64,000 nt of DNA from Hyphomicrobiales bacterium (GTDB lineage: Bacteria; Pseudomonadota; Alphaproteobacteria; Rhizobiales; Rhizobiaceae): positions 1 to 64,000 of the forward strand of contig UCKU01000003.1 of assembly GCA_900473185.1 (NCBI GenBank), read 5' to 3'. The notes beneath the pieces were generated by a model. It searched no databases. It was not told the origin of the DNA and worked only from the letters and a program-made list of their open reading frames with translations. A program made the translations under genes and the position numbers. Positions 37,197 to 45,522 of this stretch are shown here, piece by piece. How positions within the stretch are numbered: position 1 is the first letter of the stretch; each line of letters starts with the position of its first letter.

Positions 37197-37778
37197 ATGA
37201 CCGGCATTTTCCTCCTGCTCATCGGCTTTCCCGGTACCGGCAAGCTCACCATCGCCCGGAAGCTCAGTCCTCTTCTTTCCGCAAAGATCATCGATAATCA
37301 CTGGGTCAACAATCCGGTGCTCGGGGTTCTCGATCATGATCTGACGCAGCCGTTGCCGGAGGCGATCTGGGAGCAGACGGGCAGGGTGCGACAGGCGGTT
37401 CTGGACACGATCGTCGCTTTCAGCGCTCCGTCAGCCAATTTCATCTTCACCCATGCCGGCATTCAGGGTGATGAGCGCAGCCACCGAACCTTCCGGCAGA
37501 TTGCCGATGCTGCCGATGAGCGGGGATCGTTGCTGGTGCCGGTGCGATTGCTTTGCGAGGAGGAGGAGTTGGCGCGGCGGGTTGCGATACCGGAGCGGCG
37601 CGAGCGGCTGAAATCGGTCAATGTCGAGGCCTCGCGGGAGCGCAGCCGGACGCTGCAGGTGCTCGATCCCGAGCATGCGAATACGCTCGATCTTGATGTT
37701 ACCTCGCTCTCAGCAGAGGAGAGTGCGGATGTCGTTCATCGGCACGTGCAGGATCTCCTGAGCCTCCTGCGCGGCTGA
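37197..37778 (+). CDS. P-loop kinase-like protein
   Basis: A 193-residue protein with an N-terminal Walker A (LLLIGFPGTGKLTIARKLS) and the general shape of small-molecule kinases of the shikimate/gluconate or AAA_33 type. A likely Walker-B-like or base-binding segment is NFIFTHAGIQGDE, and an arginine-rich lid RRVAIPERRERLKSVN follows. ATG 37197 is preferred over TTG 37188. The substrate is unknown. Confidence 0.8.
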   Translation: MTGIFLLLIGFPGTGKLTIARKLSPLLSAKIIDNHWVNNPVLGVLDHDLTQPLPEAIWEQTGRVRQAVLDTIVAFSAPSANFIFTHAGIQGDERSHRTFRQIADAADERGSLLVPVRLLCEEEELARRVAIPERRERLKSVNVEASRERSRTLQVLDPEHANTLDLDVTSLSAEESADVVHRHVQDLLSLLRG

Positions 37779-37808
37779 AAGCGCGGAGCCCGAGGCTTCG
37801 GCAAGTGC

Positions 37809-38225
37809 TCACCGGAAGGCCCGGCTGGAAACCTGGATCGAGTTCTGACACGGGTCCTTTGCATTGGCGTAGACATAGCCGTCGGCCTTGTGGATCGGCC
37901 CGAATGTCAAGCCGTTACCGGCGCATTCGGCACAGAAGGATTCGACGTTCTCGACATCGAAGACCAGCTTGACGATGGATTGGCCGCGGCGCTGCCCCTT
38001 GGCGGCCTGATGCAGCATGATATTTGCGCCGCCATCCTGCGCGACCAGCTCGACGATGCGGTCGCCGGGTAGCCGCATGGGCTTGAAGCCGAAATGTGTC
38101 TCGTAGAATGCGGCGGTTTCCTCGACATCGCCGGCGTAAATCACCAATCGGTTCAGTGGCAAGACAGCCTCCAGTGACGTCATGTTCGATGCGCCTGCAC
38201 CGGCACTCGCGCCGGAGTTTGCCAT
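37809..38225 (-). CDS. VOC (glyoxalase/bleomycin-resistance fold) protein
   Basis: A 138-residue VOC-superfamily protein: LNRLVIYAGDVEETAAFYET, then FGFKPMRLPGDRIVELVAQD, and a second beta-alpha-beta-beta unit KLVFDVENVESFCAECAGNG ending in AKDPCQNSIQV. The ATG at 38225 has AGGACGG upstream; the ATG at 38183 is an alternative giving 124 residues. Metal-ligand positions cannot be assigned with certainty. Activity is unknown. Confidence 0.8.
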   Translation of the reverse strand: MANSGASAGAGASNMTSLEAVLPLNRLVIYAGDVEETAAFYETHFGFKPMRLPGDRIVELVAQDGGANIMLHQAAKGQRRGQSIVKLVFDVENVESFCAECAGNGLTFGPIHKADGYVYANAKDPCQNSIQVSSRAFR

Positions 38226-38491
38226 GGGCCGTCCTGCCGGAACAGACTGCTTTTGCCTGCTCTGACGTAGGCCGGCCAGATATTTGCGCCGGAAACCATT
38301 GCCGCGGTGTGCAGGCAGGGTCACTCAGCCTGATGGTTTCGACCTTCCCATCCGTCGCCCAGCCCGAATTGTGAGCAATTGACTTGCTCCCGCGAAAGAT
38401 TAAGCTTTGAAACGTAGCAACCACCATCGGCGCGCGAATGTGAGCGGAGGGTGCGAGTGGCTGGGCGACCTTTAGGAGGATGAGGTTTGCC

Positions 38492-38881
38492 GTGGATTAC
38501 CGTGTTGTTCTGCTGATCGCTGCATCCGTGTTTGCCCTTTCCCCTGGTAAGTCAGGGGCGCAGGAGGGTGACGCCAATGCGGGTGCCGTTGTTTTCAAGA
38601 AATGCGCGACCTGTCATATCGTCGATTCTGATACGAACAAGGTTGGTCCGTCGCTGAACGGGGTGCTTGGCAGGAAGGCCGGAACGCATCCCGATTTCGC
38701 CTATTCGGCTTCGATGAAGGCGGCCGGCGATGGTGGGCTCGTCTGGGACGAGGCGACGCTGCGCGATTACCTGCACAATCCGAGAGTGAAGGTGAAGGGC
38801 ACGAAAATGGCCTTCGTCGGCCTCAAGGATGATCAGGAAATCACCGATCTCATCGCCTATCTCAAGCAATATTCCAAATGA
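38492..38881 (+). CDS. Class I c-type cytochrome
   Basis: A 129-residue exported monohaem cytochrome of the mitochondrial c/c550 type. The signal peptide ends near GKSGAQEG; the haem motif is CATCH, followed by VGPSLNGVLGRKAG and the distal Met in GTKMAFVGL. GTG 38492 is chosen because GAGG lies 6 bases upstream; the ATG at 38480 abuts its own AGGAGG and has no usable spacing. It lies 160 bp before the oxidase genes in the same direction, so it probably donates electrons to that oxidase. Confidence 0.9.
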   Translation: MDYRVVLLIAASVFALSPGKSGAQEGDANAGAVVFKKCATCHIVDSDTNKVGPSLNGVLGRKAGTHPDFAYSASMKAAGDGGLVWDEATLRDYLHNPRVKVKGTKMAFVGLKDDQEITDLIAYLKQYSK

Positions 38882-39044
38882 CCGGCAAGATTCCAGATGA
38901 CGGCAATACTCCTGATGGAGGGTCGCGGACTATGTGGCCCCTGCCTAAATCGCCGTAATTGCCGATATTTTCTATCTGTGCGATAATAAATACGGACTTT
39001 TGCGGAATACGGTTTCACGGTCGACTGCTCAGGGAGGAGCGGAA

Positions 39045-39863
39045 ATGGCTGTCGTGCTGATCCTCGTCCTGATCGTCGTCGGCTCCGTGCTGTTTCATGT
39101 GCTGAGCCCGTGGTGGTGGACGCCGATCGCGTCCAACTGGAGCTATATCGACAGCACGCTCGTCATCACCTTCTGGATCACCGGCATCGTCTTCGTGGCG
39201 GTGATTTCCTTTATGGCCTATTGCGTGTTCCGCTTCCGGCACAAGCCAGGCAACCGGGCGCATTACGAGCCCGAGAACCGCAGGCTGGAAGTTTTGCTCG
39301 CCTCGGGAACGGCGGTCGGTGTCGCAGCCATGCTGGCGCCCGGCCTCATCGTGTGGAAACAGTTCATCACGGTGCCCCCAGATGCCGCATCGGTGGAGGT
39401 CGTCAGCCAGCAATGGCTATGGAGCTTCCGCCTGCCGGGCGCTGACGGAAAGCTCGGCCGCGCCGAGACGCGCGACGTCACCGCCGAAAATCCGCTCGGC
39501 CTCGACAAGAACGACGCAAGCGGCCTCGACGACGTCATCATCGAGGGCGGCGAGCTACACCTGCCGGTCGGCAAACCGGTGCACATATTGCTGCGCTCCG
39601 TCGATGTGCTCCACGATTTCTACGTGCCGGAATTCCGCGCCAAGATGGACATGATCCCCGGCATGGTCACCTATTTCTGGCTCACGCCGACACGGACGGG
39701 AACCTTCGAGATTCTCTGTGCCGAACTTTGCGGCGTCGGCCATCCGCAGATGCGAGGGACGGTCGTGGTCGACAACGCCGCAGACTATCAGACCTGGCTC
39801 GATCAGCAGCAGACATTCACCCAGCTTACGGCATCATCGGGAGAGCCACCGCCGGCAAACTAA
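39045..39863 (+). CDS. coxM: Cytochrome c oxidase subunit II (CoxM-like)
   Basis: A 272-residue subunit with two N-terminal membrane helices and a periplasmic CuA domain. The CuA ligands are visible in VDVLHDFYVPEFRAKMDMIP (His) and CAELCGVGHPQM (two Cys, His, Met). It accepts electrons from cytochrome c. ATG 39045 follows GGGAGGAG. The order II-I-III-III resembles the alternative oxidase cluster coxMNOP of Bradyrhizobium, hence the symbol. No fused cytochrome c domain is present; the separate cytochrome gene precedes it. Confidence 0.93.
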   Translation: MAVVLILVLIVVGSVLFHVLSPWWWTPIASNWSYIDSTLVITFWITGIVFVAVISFMAYCVFRFRHKPGNRAHYEPENRRLEVLLASGTAVGVAAMLAPGLIVWKQFITVPPDAASVEVVSQQWLWSFRLPGADGKLGRAETRDVTAENPLGLDKNDASGLDDVIIEGGELHLPVGKPVHILLRSVDVLHDFYVPEFRAKMDMIPGMVTYFWLTPTRTGTFEILCAELCGVGHPQMRGTVVVDNAADYQTWLDQQQTFTQLTASSGEPPPAN

Positions 39864-39927
39864 ACCGGCGAAGAGGGTCGGAGGCCGCCGGCCGGTTTAC
39901 CGGCGGGAAGGAAAGGGAAGAGAGATC

Positions 39928-41697
39928 ATGGTCGAGATTCCATCCGGCAACATCCCCTCCGCCGAAGTCGAGGATGTCGAGCTTTATCATCCGCACAGCT
40001 GGTGGACCAAATATGTGTTCAGCCAGGATGCGAAGATCATCGCCGTGCAATATTCGATCACCGCCATCTCGATCGGCCTGGTGGCGTTGGTGCTCTCCTG
40101 GCTGATGCGAATTCAGCTGGCCTTTCCCGGCGCGCTCTCCTTCATCGATGCCGATCACTATTATCAGTTCATCACCATGCACGGCATGATCATGGTGATC
40201 TATCTGCTGACCGCGCTCTTCCTCGGCGGCTTCGGCAATTATCTCATTCCGCTGATGGTCGGCGCGCGCGACATGGTCTTCCCCTACGCGAACATGCTGA
40301 GCTACTGGATCTATCTGCTTGCGGTGCTGATCCTGGTCGCGGGCTTTTTCGCCCCCGGTGGCCCGACAGGCGCTGGCTGGACGCTTTATCCGCCGCAGTC
40401 GGTTCTGTCAGGTACACCCGGCGGCAAGGACTGGGGCATCCTCTTGATGCTCACCTCGTTGATCGTCTTCATCATCGGTTTCACCATGGGCGGGCTGAAC
40501 TATGTGGTGACAGTGCTGCAGGGGCGGGCGCGCGGCATGACGCTGATGCGGATGCCGCTCACCGTCTGGGGCATCTTCACCGCGACCGTGATGGCGCTGC
40601 TCGCCTTTCCCGCGCTCTTCGTCGCCTGCGTCATGATGCTGTTCGACCGCGTGCTCGGCACCAGCTTCTTCATGCCCGCCATCGTTGAGATGGGAACGCA
40701 GCTCCAGCATGGCGGCGGCAGTCCGATCCTCTTCCAGCACCTGTTCTGGTTCTTCGGTCATCCGGAGGTTTATATCGTCGCACTTCCGGCCTTCGGCATC
40801 GTTTCGGACCTGATCAGCACGCATGCGCGAAAGAACATCTTCGGCTACCGCATGATGGTGTGGGCGATCGTCATCATCGGCGCGCTGAGTTTTGTCGTCT
40901 GGGCGCACCACATGTATGTCAGCGGCATGAACCCGGCCTTCGGCTTCTTCTTCGCCACCACGACGCTGATCATCGCTGTGCCCACGGCGATCAAGGTCTA
41001 CAACTGGGTGCTGACGCTGTGGCGCGGCGACATTCACCTGACGCTGCCGATGCTCTTTGCGCTTGCCTTCATCGTCACCTTCGTCAATGGCGGGCTCACC
41101 GGTCTCTTCCTTGGCAACGTTGTCGTCGACGTGCCGCTGTCGGATACGATGTTCGTCGTGGCCCACTTCCACATGGTCATGGGGGTCGCGCCGATCCTCG
41201 TCATCTTCGGGGCGATCTATCACTGGTATCCGAAGGTGACGGGGCGCATGCTGAACGAGACGCTCGGCCAGATCCACTTCTGGATCACCTTCCTCGGCAC
41301 CTATGCCATCTTCTTTCCAATGCATTATCTCGGCCTGCTCGGCGTGCCGCGCCGCTATTACGAGCTCGGAGAGACGGCCTTCGTTCCGCCTTCGGCCCAT
41401 ACGCTGAATATCTTCATCACCGTCATGGCGCTCGTCGTCGGGGCCGGGCAGATCGTCTTCCTGTTCAATCTGGCCTGGAGCCTTTTCCGCGGCAGGGAGG
41501 CAGGCGGCAATCCCTGGCGGGCAACAACGCTCGAATGGCAGACGCCGCAGACGCCACCCGCACATGGCAACTGGGGCAAAGATCTGCCTGTCGTCTACCG
41601 CTGGGCCTATGACTATAGCGTGCCGGGCGCGGCCGAGGATTTCATCCCCCAGAATGTACCGGCAAGCGATGGCATCACACGGGAGATTCCGGCGTGA
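39928..41697 (+). CDS. coxN: Cytochrome c oxidase subunit I (CoxN-like)
   Basis: A 589-residue haem-copper oxidase core with about 12 helices or more. Haem and CuB ligands are visible: TMHGMIMVIYLL (low-spin haem His), FGHPEVYIVALPAFG (CuB His, the cross-linked Tyr and the E of the proton path), WAHHMYVSGM (two CuB His) and VAHFHMVMG (haem His pair). It reduces O2 to water in the inner membrane. ATG 39928 follows GGGAAGAG. A Trp/Pro-rich tail extends past the last helix. Its stop overlaps the next gene's GTG start. Confidence 0.95.
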   Translation: MVEIPSGNIPSAEVEDVELYHPHSWWTKYVFSQDAKIIAVQYSITAISIGLVALVLSWLMRIQLAFPGALSFIDADHYYQFITMHGMIMVIYLLTALFLGGFGNYLIPLMVGARDMVFPYANMLSYWIYLLAVLILVAGFFAPGGPTGAGWTLYPPQSVLSGTPGGKDWGILLMLTSLIVFIIGFTMGGLNYVVTVLQGRARGMTLMRMPLTVWGIFTATVMALLAFPALFVACVMMLFDRVLGTSFFMPAIVEMGTQLQHGGGSPILFQHLFWFFGHPEVYIVALPAFGIVSDLISTHARKNIFGYRMMVWAIVIIGALSFVVWAHHMYVSGMNPAFGFFFATTTLIIAVPTAIKVYNWVLTLWRGDIHLTLPMLFALAFIVTFVNGGLTGLFLGNVVVDVPLSDTMFVVAHFHMVMGVAPILVIFGAIYHWYPKVTGRMLNETLGQIHFWITFLGTYAIFFPMHYLGLLGVPRRYYELGETAFVPPSAHTLNIFITVMALVVGAGQIVFLFNLAWSLFRGREAGGNPWRATTLEWQTPQTPPAHGNWGKDLPVVYRWAYDYSVPGAAEDFIPQNVPASDGITREIPA

Positions 41698-42407
41698 ACG
41701 TCATCCTGCTTTTTCTCGCCGCCATCGCCGCCATCATCATCTGGTGGCTGGCCGGGCAGCGGCTAACCTCGAAGCCGTGGCTCGAAACCGGCTCGGTGCA
41801 ACTGCCGGATCGTCATGGTATCGACCGGCCGCCGGTGCCGGCGGTGAAGATCGGCCTCTTCGTATTTCTCGGCGTCGTCGGAGCGATCTTCAGCCTTGCA
41901 GTCAGCGCCTATTTCATGCGCATGGCCTCTGCCGACTGGTGGGGGATGCCGGTTCCGCGCCTGCTCTGGGTGAACACCGCAGCACTCGCGTTGAGCAGTG
42001 CCGCGCTGCAATGGGCCAGACGTGAAGCGCAGCACGGCCGCATGGAAAGCCTGCGGCCGGCGCTTGTGACAGGGCTTGCGCTTGCCGTCTTCTTTCTCGT
42101 CGGGCAGGTCCAGGCATGGCGGGAGCTTACGGCAGCCGGCTATGTGCTTGCCGACAATCCCGCCAACAGCTTCTTCTATATGCTGACCGGCCTGCATGGC
42201 CTGCATATTCTGGGCGGGCTTGCCGTGCTCGCGCACACGACGGTCAGGGCATTTTCCGCCGACGTGCAGCCGGAGAGGCTGCGGCTCAGCGTCGATCTCT
42301 CGGCCATCTATTCGCATTTCATGCTCGCCGTCTGGCTTCTGCTCTTCGCGCTTTTTGCCGGCTGGGCGAATGATTTCGTCGATCTCTGCCGCACATTACT
42401 GAACTAG
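41694..42407 (+). CDS. coxO: Cytochrome c oxidase subunit III-like protein (CoxO-like)
   Basis: A 237-residue membrane protein with about six helices. Subunit III features include FFLVGQVQAWRELTAAGYVL and NSFFYMLTGLHGLHILGG. The GTG start overlaps the subunit I stop by 4 bases. Together with the next gene this gives two subunit III homologues, as described for coxMNOP in Bradyrhizobium. Confidence 0.9.
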   Translation: MNVILLFLAAIAAIIIWWLAGQRLTSKPWLETGSVQLPDRHGIDRPPVPAVKIGLFVFLGVVGAIFSLAVSAYFMRMASADWWGMPVPRLLWVNTAALALSSAALQWARREAQHGRMESLRPALVTGLALAVFFLVGQVQAWRELTAAGYVLADNPANSFFYMLTGLHGLHILGGLAVLAHTTVRAFSADVQPERLRLSVDLSAIYSHFMLAVWLLLFALFAGWANDFVDLCRTLLN

Positions 42408-42418
42408 GAGATTTGCAG

Positions 42419-43138
42419 ATGGCACATCCTGTCCAAACACACGGCGAGCCCGGCCTCAGGCCGGCAGGTCTTCGCGGTGTCGCGGCCGATTTCAGCTCGG
42501 ATCAGCGCGCCTTCAAGACCGCCTCCTGGGGCAAGGCGATGATGTGGATCTTTCTGCTCAGCGACACTTTCGTCTTCGGCTGTTTCCTGATCGCCTATAT
42601 GACGGCCCGCATGTCGACGCCGGTGCCCTGGCCCAATCCGAGCGAGGTCTTCGCGCTGCATATCGGCGGCCAGGACGTTCCGCTGATCCTGATCGCGATC
42701 ATGACCTTCGTGCTGATCTCGAGCAGCGGCACCATGGCGATGGCGGTCAATTTCGGCTATCGCCGCGACCGCCACAAGACGGCTGTCCTGATGCTGCTGA
42801 CGGCGCTTCTGGGCGCATGTTTCGTCGGCATGCAGGCCTTCGAATGGACGAAGCTGATCACCGAAGGCGTGCGCCCCTGGGAAAACCCATGGGGAGCGGC
42901 ACAGTTCGGATCGACCTTCTTCATGATAACAGGCTTTCACGGCACGCATGTCACCATCGGCGTCATCTTCCTGCTGATCATCGCCCGCAAAGTCTGGCGG
43001 GGCGATTTCGACGTGGAACGGCGCGGCTTTTTCACCAGCCGCAAAGGCCGCTACGAGGCCGTCGAGATCATGGGCCTCTACTGGCACTTCGTCGACCTGG
43101 TCTGGGTCTTCATCTTCGCGTTCTTTTACCTGTGGTGA
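42419..43138 (+). CDS. coxP: Cytochrome c oxidase subunit III (CoxP-like)
   Basis: A 239-residue subunit III family protein: MWIFLLSDTFVFGCFLIAYM, FVGMQAFEWTKLITEGVRPW, STFFMITGFHGTHVTIGVIF and ETVA-type ending GLYWHFVDLVWVFIFAFFYL. ATG 42419 follows AGGAG by 8 bases; a TTG two codons earlier is rejected. It follows coxO by 11 bases. Confidence 0.93.
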   Translation: MAHPVQTHGEPGLRPAGLRGVAADFSSDQRAFKTASWGKAMMWIFLLSDTFVFGCFLIAYMTARMSTPVPWPNPSEVFALHIGGQDVPLILIAIMTFVLISSSGTMAMAVNFGYRRDRHKTAVLMLLTALLGACFVGMQAFEWTKLITEGVRPWENPWGAAQFGSTFFMITGFHGTHVTIGVIFLLIIARKVWRGDFDVERRGFFTSRKGRYEAVEIMGLYWHFVDLVWVFIFAFFYLW

Positions 43139-43145
43139 GGTCGTC

Positions 43146-43511
43146 ATGAGCGAGACAACGGCGCATGCGCAAACCCAAACGATGCATGCACAAGCACATA
43201 CCGGACAGCAGCACCCGATCCGGCTCTATCTCCTTGTCTGGGGCCTGCTCTTCGTGCTCAGCGCCGGTTCCTACATGGTCGATTATCTCGGCATCCAGGG
43301 CTATCTGAGGTGGACGCTGATCCTGTTGTTCATGATGCTCAAGGCCGGTCTGATCGTCGCCGTCTTCATGCACATGGCCTGGGAGCGGCTGGCGCTGGTC
43401 TACGCCATCCTGCTGCCGCCGTTGCTGGTGCTGGTTTTCGTGGCACTCATGGTATCGGAAGCGGACTATACGATCTTCACCCGGCTCGCCTTTTTTGGCG
43501 CCGGGCCGTAG
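43146..43511 (+). CDS. Cytochrome c oxidase subunit IV-like protein
   Basis: A 121-residue protein with a His/Gln-rich N-terminus and three hydrophobic helices. The segment MLKAGLIVAVFMHMAWERLA is the hallmark of prokaryotic subunit IV (COX4_pro/CyoD-like). It lies 7 bases after coxP and closes the oxidase operon. Confidence 0.9.
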   Translation: MSETTAHAQTQTMHAQAHTGQQHPIRLYLLVWGLLFVLSAGSYMVDYLGIQGYLRWTLILLFMMLKAGLIVAVFMHMAWERLALVYAILLPPLLVLVFVALMVSEADYTIFTRLAFFGAGP

Positions 43512-43657
43512 AAGACGCGGGTCCGAACTGCTGTCCTGACAGCAATGGCGAAATGCATTTGTTTTCCCTTAAAGGCGACTGCAGGGTCGCATGCAGGCCC
43601 TGAAACGGGGCATAAAGACAGGCTCCCAGGAAAATTTTTGCGTCCTGTATTTTGTGT

Positions 43658-43682
43658 GGAACTCTCTGCCTCTTTGTGCGTT
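43658..43682 (+). promoter_or_regulatory. Candidate EcfG (general stress) promoter
   Basis: GGAAC (43658-43662) and CGTT (43679-43682) are separated by 16 bases, the classic alphaproteobacterial EcfG/RpoE2 spacing. It lies 35 bases upstream of the 78-residue gene at 43718, which has a strong AGGAGGAG site. Confidence 0.7.
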
Positions 43683-43717
43683 TGGCAGCATCTTTATGGA
43701 GCGATCAGGAGGAGATC

Positions 43718-43954
43718 ATGCAACCGAAGATCGGGGCGGATGCGCCTGCGGACCGCTGGATTGGCGCTGTGGAGCTTGCGATCGTGCAGAAGGCTTTCGA
43801 CAAGCTTTGCGCGGAGCGCGGCTGGTCACGCGACTGCGCAGAGGCACGCGAACTGGCTCGTATAACAATCGACCTTTATCGGCAGGGTGCTGACAGCGAA
43901 TACAAGCTGCACACCATGCTGTCAGGCTCCGATTTCAAGACACCGGCCCTGTGA
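43718..43954 (+). CDS. Small protein, probable general-stress gene
   Basis: A 78-residue soluble protein of unknown family (VELAIVQKAFDKLCAERGWS, ARELARITIDLYRQGADSEY). It is likely helical. The start ATG 43718 follows AGGAGGAGATC. A consensus EcfG promoter lies directly upstream, so induction in stationary phase or stress is expected. It is followed 7 bases later by another small gene. Confidence 0.7.
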   Translation: MQPKIGADAPADRWIGAVELAIVQKAFDKLCAERGWSRDCAEARELARITIDLYRQGADSEYKLHTMLSGSDFKTPAL

Positions 43955-43961
43955 GGGGCCT

Positions 43962-44252
43962 ATGAGCAATGTCGTAACATTCCCGCGCCGGAACCTCCGA
44001 CCGCATCGGCCATCCTATGTCGGCTCGGCAAGGCAGGTGGAGGGGAGGATCGCCATTCTGGAGACGATCGCGAAGATCACCGTTCGCGACAGCGCCTTCA
44101 CGCCTTATGAACAGGCTGCCCTGCTGGCAAAGCTGAGGACCGCCATGCGGGCGGAATGCGTTGCGCACAAGCTGTCGCCGGAAGAACAGTTCGAAACGAT
44201 GCGCTACGCCGAGCGGCTTCTCGACGATATCCTCGAAAGCGTCAACGACTGA
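43962..44252 (+). CDS. Small protein, same stress transcript
   Basis: A 96-residue soluble protein of unknown family: a basic N-terminus (TFPRRNLRPHRPSYVG) and a helical remainder (GRIAILETIAKITVRDSAFT, EEQFETMRYAERLLDDILES). ATG 43962 follows GAGGGG. It is in line with the gene at 43718 and probably co-transcribed from the EcfG-type promoter. Confidence 0.68.
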   Translation: MSNVVTFPRRNLRPHRPSYVGSARQVEGRIAILETIAKITVRDSAFTPYEQAALLAKLRTAMRAECVAHKLSPEEQFETMRYAERLLDDILESVND

Positions 44253-44345
44253 AGCTGCTGCCTTCACGTCTTCTTGTTCCGTCACACCCTTCCAGGCACC
44301 ATGCCGCAGTTGCAGAGCGCCATCTGCTCATGCCAACATTCGATC

Positions 44346-44828
44346 ATGCTGATCCGACCTGTCAGAGCGGAAGACCGCAGCGCTATCTGGACGATCCTGG
44401 AGCCTGTCATCCGGGCGGGTGAAACCTATACGCTCGACCGCGACATGAGCGAGGCCGACGCGCTCGGCTACTGGCTCGGTTCCGACAGGGAAACATTCGT
44501 CGCCGATGACGGCGGCAGCATCATCGGCACCTATTATATCAAGGCCAATCAGGCCGGCGGCGGCAATCACGTCTGCAATTGCGGCTATATGACCGCTCCG
44601 CAAGCTGCGGGCCAGGGTGTGGCGCGCATCATGCACCAGCACTCGCTTGCCCATGCGCGCCAGCGCGGCTTCCGGGCCATGCAGTTCAATTTCGTCGTCA
44701 GTTCCAACGATCGGGCAGTGCGGCTGTGGCAGTCGCTCGATTTTCTGGTGGTCGGCCGGCTTCCGGGTGCGTTTCGCCATCCCGCACTTGGGTTTGTCGA
44801 TGCGCTTGTCATGTACAGGGATCTTTGA
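44346..44828 (+). CDS. GNAT family N-acetyltransferase
   Basis: A 160-residue acetyl-CoA-dependent acyltransferase. LIRPVRAEDRSAIWTILEPV is the usual N-terminal strand-helix, and the acetyl-CoA loop region is YMTAPQAAGQGVARIMHQHS. NFVVSSNDRAVRLWQSLDFL is the C-terminal GNAT pattern. ATG 44346 lacks a strong ribosome site, and upstream in-frame starts exist. The acceptor is unknown. Confidence 0.88.
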   Translation: MLIRPVRAEDRSAIWTILEPVIRAGETYTLDRDMSEADALGYWLGSDRETFVADDGGSIIGTYYIKANQAGGGNHVCNCGYMTAPQAAGQGVARIMHQHSLAHARQRGFRAMQFNFVVSSNDRAVRLWQSLDFLVVGRLPGAFRHPALGFVDALVMYRDL

Positions 44829-44862
44829 GGGCGGGAGCCCCTTTTCACAGCGACGACATTGA

Positions 44863-45522
44863 TCATGGAAGCGTCTGCCCGCCGCGCCGCGACGCATTGC
44901 GCCCAATGATCGCGGCGATGACCACAAAGAGCACTGCGGTGCCGAGGTTCCAGCCGAGCACCATCACGGTCGCGTCCAGCGGATGAAACATCGAGAGCGC
45001 CGAGGAGGTTATGCCCGAGACGGCGAGGCTGCCGATAAGGGCAACGGAGACCGGCCGCAGGAAGGCGACGTAGCGCAGCATGACCAGCATCAGCAGCGAG
45101 AGCGGAATGCTGGTGACGATGAGCGTCAGCAGGCAGCTCGTGGCGGCCTCGACGGTGACGGCGGCCGGCGGTAGCGCCACCCAGCCGGCAAAGCACTGAT
45201 AGCCGATATTGGCCATCCAGATGATGAGCGTGGGAAGCGGAAGCAGCATCCACAGACGGGATTTGTCGGGCAGGCTCATCATGAATGTGGCGATTGCCGC
45301 TAGAATGCCGGTTGCGAGCGAAGACAGCATGCCCGTCAGGAAGACGGGATCGGCCATGCGCTCGGCAAATTGCGGACGCAGGCCGTGGATCATCGTCAGG
45401 ATGCCCATCAGCGCGAAGGCGAGCGCAAGCCAGAGGGCGGCGCGCAGCAGCGGCGGCCGCAGCCGCCTGACGGGTGTGACATTGTCCGCGAGAGACCGGA
45501 TGAGATCGGAGGTCTCCATCAC
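44863..45522 (-). CDS. nrsF: NrsF/DUF1109 anti-sigma factor
   Basis: A 219-residue membrane protein with about six helices, of the DUF1109 family typified by Caulobacter NrsF, the negative regulator of ECF sigma factor SigF. The cytoplasmic N-terminus ETSDLIRSLADNVTPVRRL would bind the sigma factor. Only two cysteines are present (about Cys110 and Cys130). The C-terminal position where a second sensing Cys is reported in Caulobacter reads FHPLDATVMVLGW here. Its start overlaps the sigma gene stop by 4 bases. It should release the sigma factor under metal or oxidative stress. Confidence 0.85.
   Translation of the reverse strand: MMETSDLIRSLADNVTPVRRLRPPLLRAALWLALAFALMGILTMIHGLRPQFAERMADPVFLTGMLSSLATGILAAIATFMMSLPDKSRLWMLLPLPTLIIWMANIGYQCFAGWVALPPAAVTVEAATSCLLTLIVTSIPLSLLMLVMLRYVAFLRPVSVALIGSLAVSGITSSALSMFHPLDATVMVLGWNLGTAVLFVVIAAIIGRNASRRGGQTLP

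Noticed and set aside
38882..39044. Search for an FNR/FixK box before the oxidase genes
   Set aside because: No TTGAT-N4-ATCAA match was seen by eye, so no oxygen-control site is claimed.
40408..41565. Minus-strand ORF (385 codons) opposite oxidase subunit I
   Set aside because: Antisense shadow; subunit I ligands are all present on the plus strand.
43532..43545. Short inverted repeat after the oxidase operon
   Set aside because: The 7-bp arms leave a loop of only two bases and there is no T-tract, so terminator function is doubtful.
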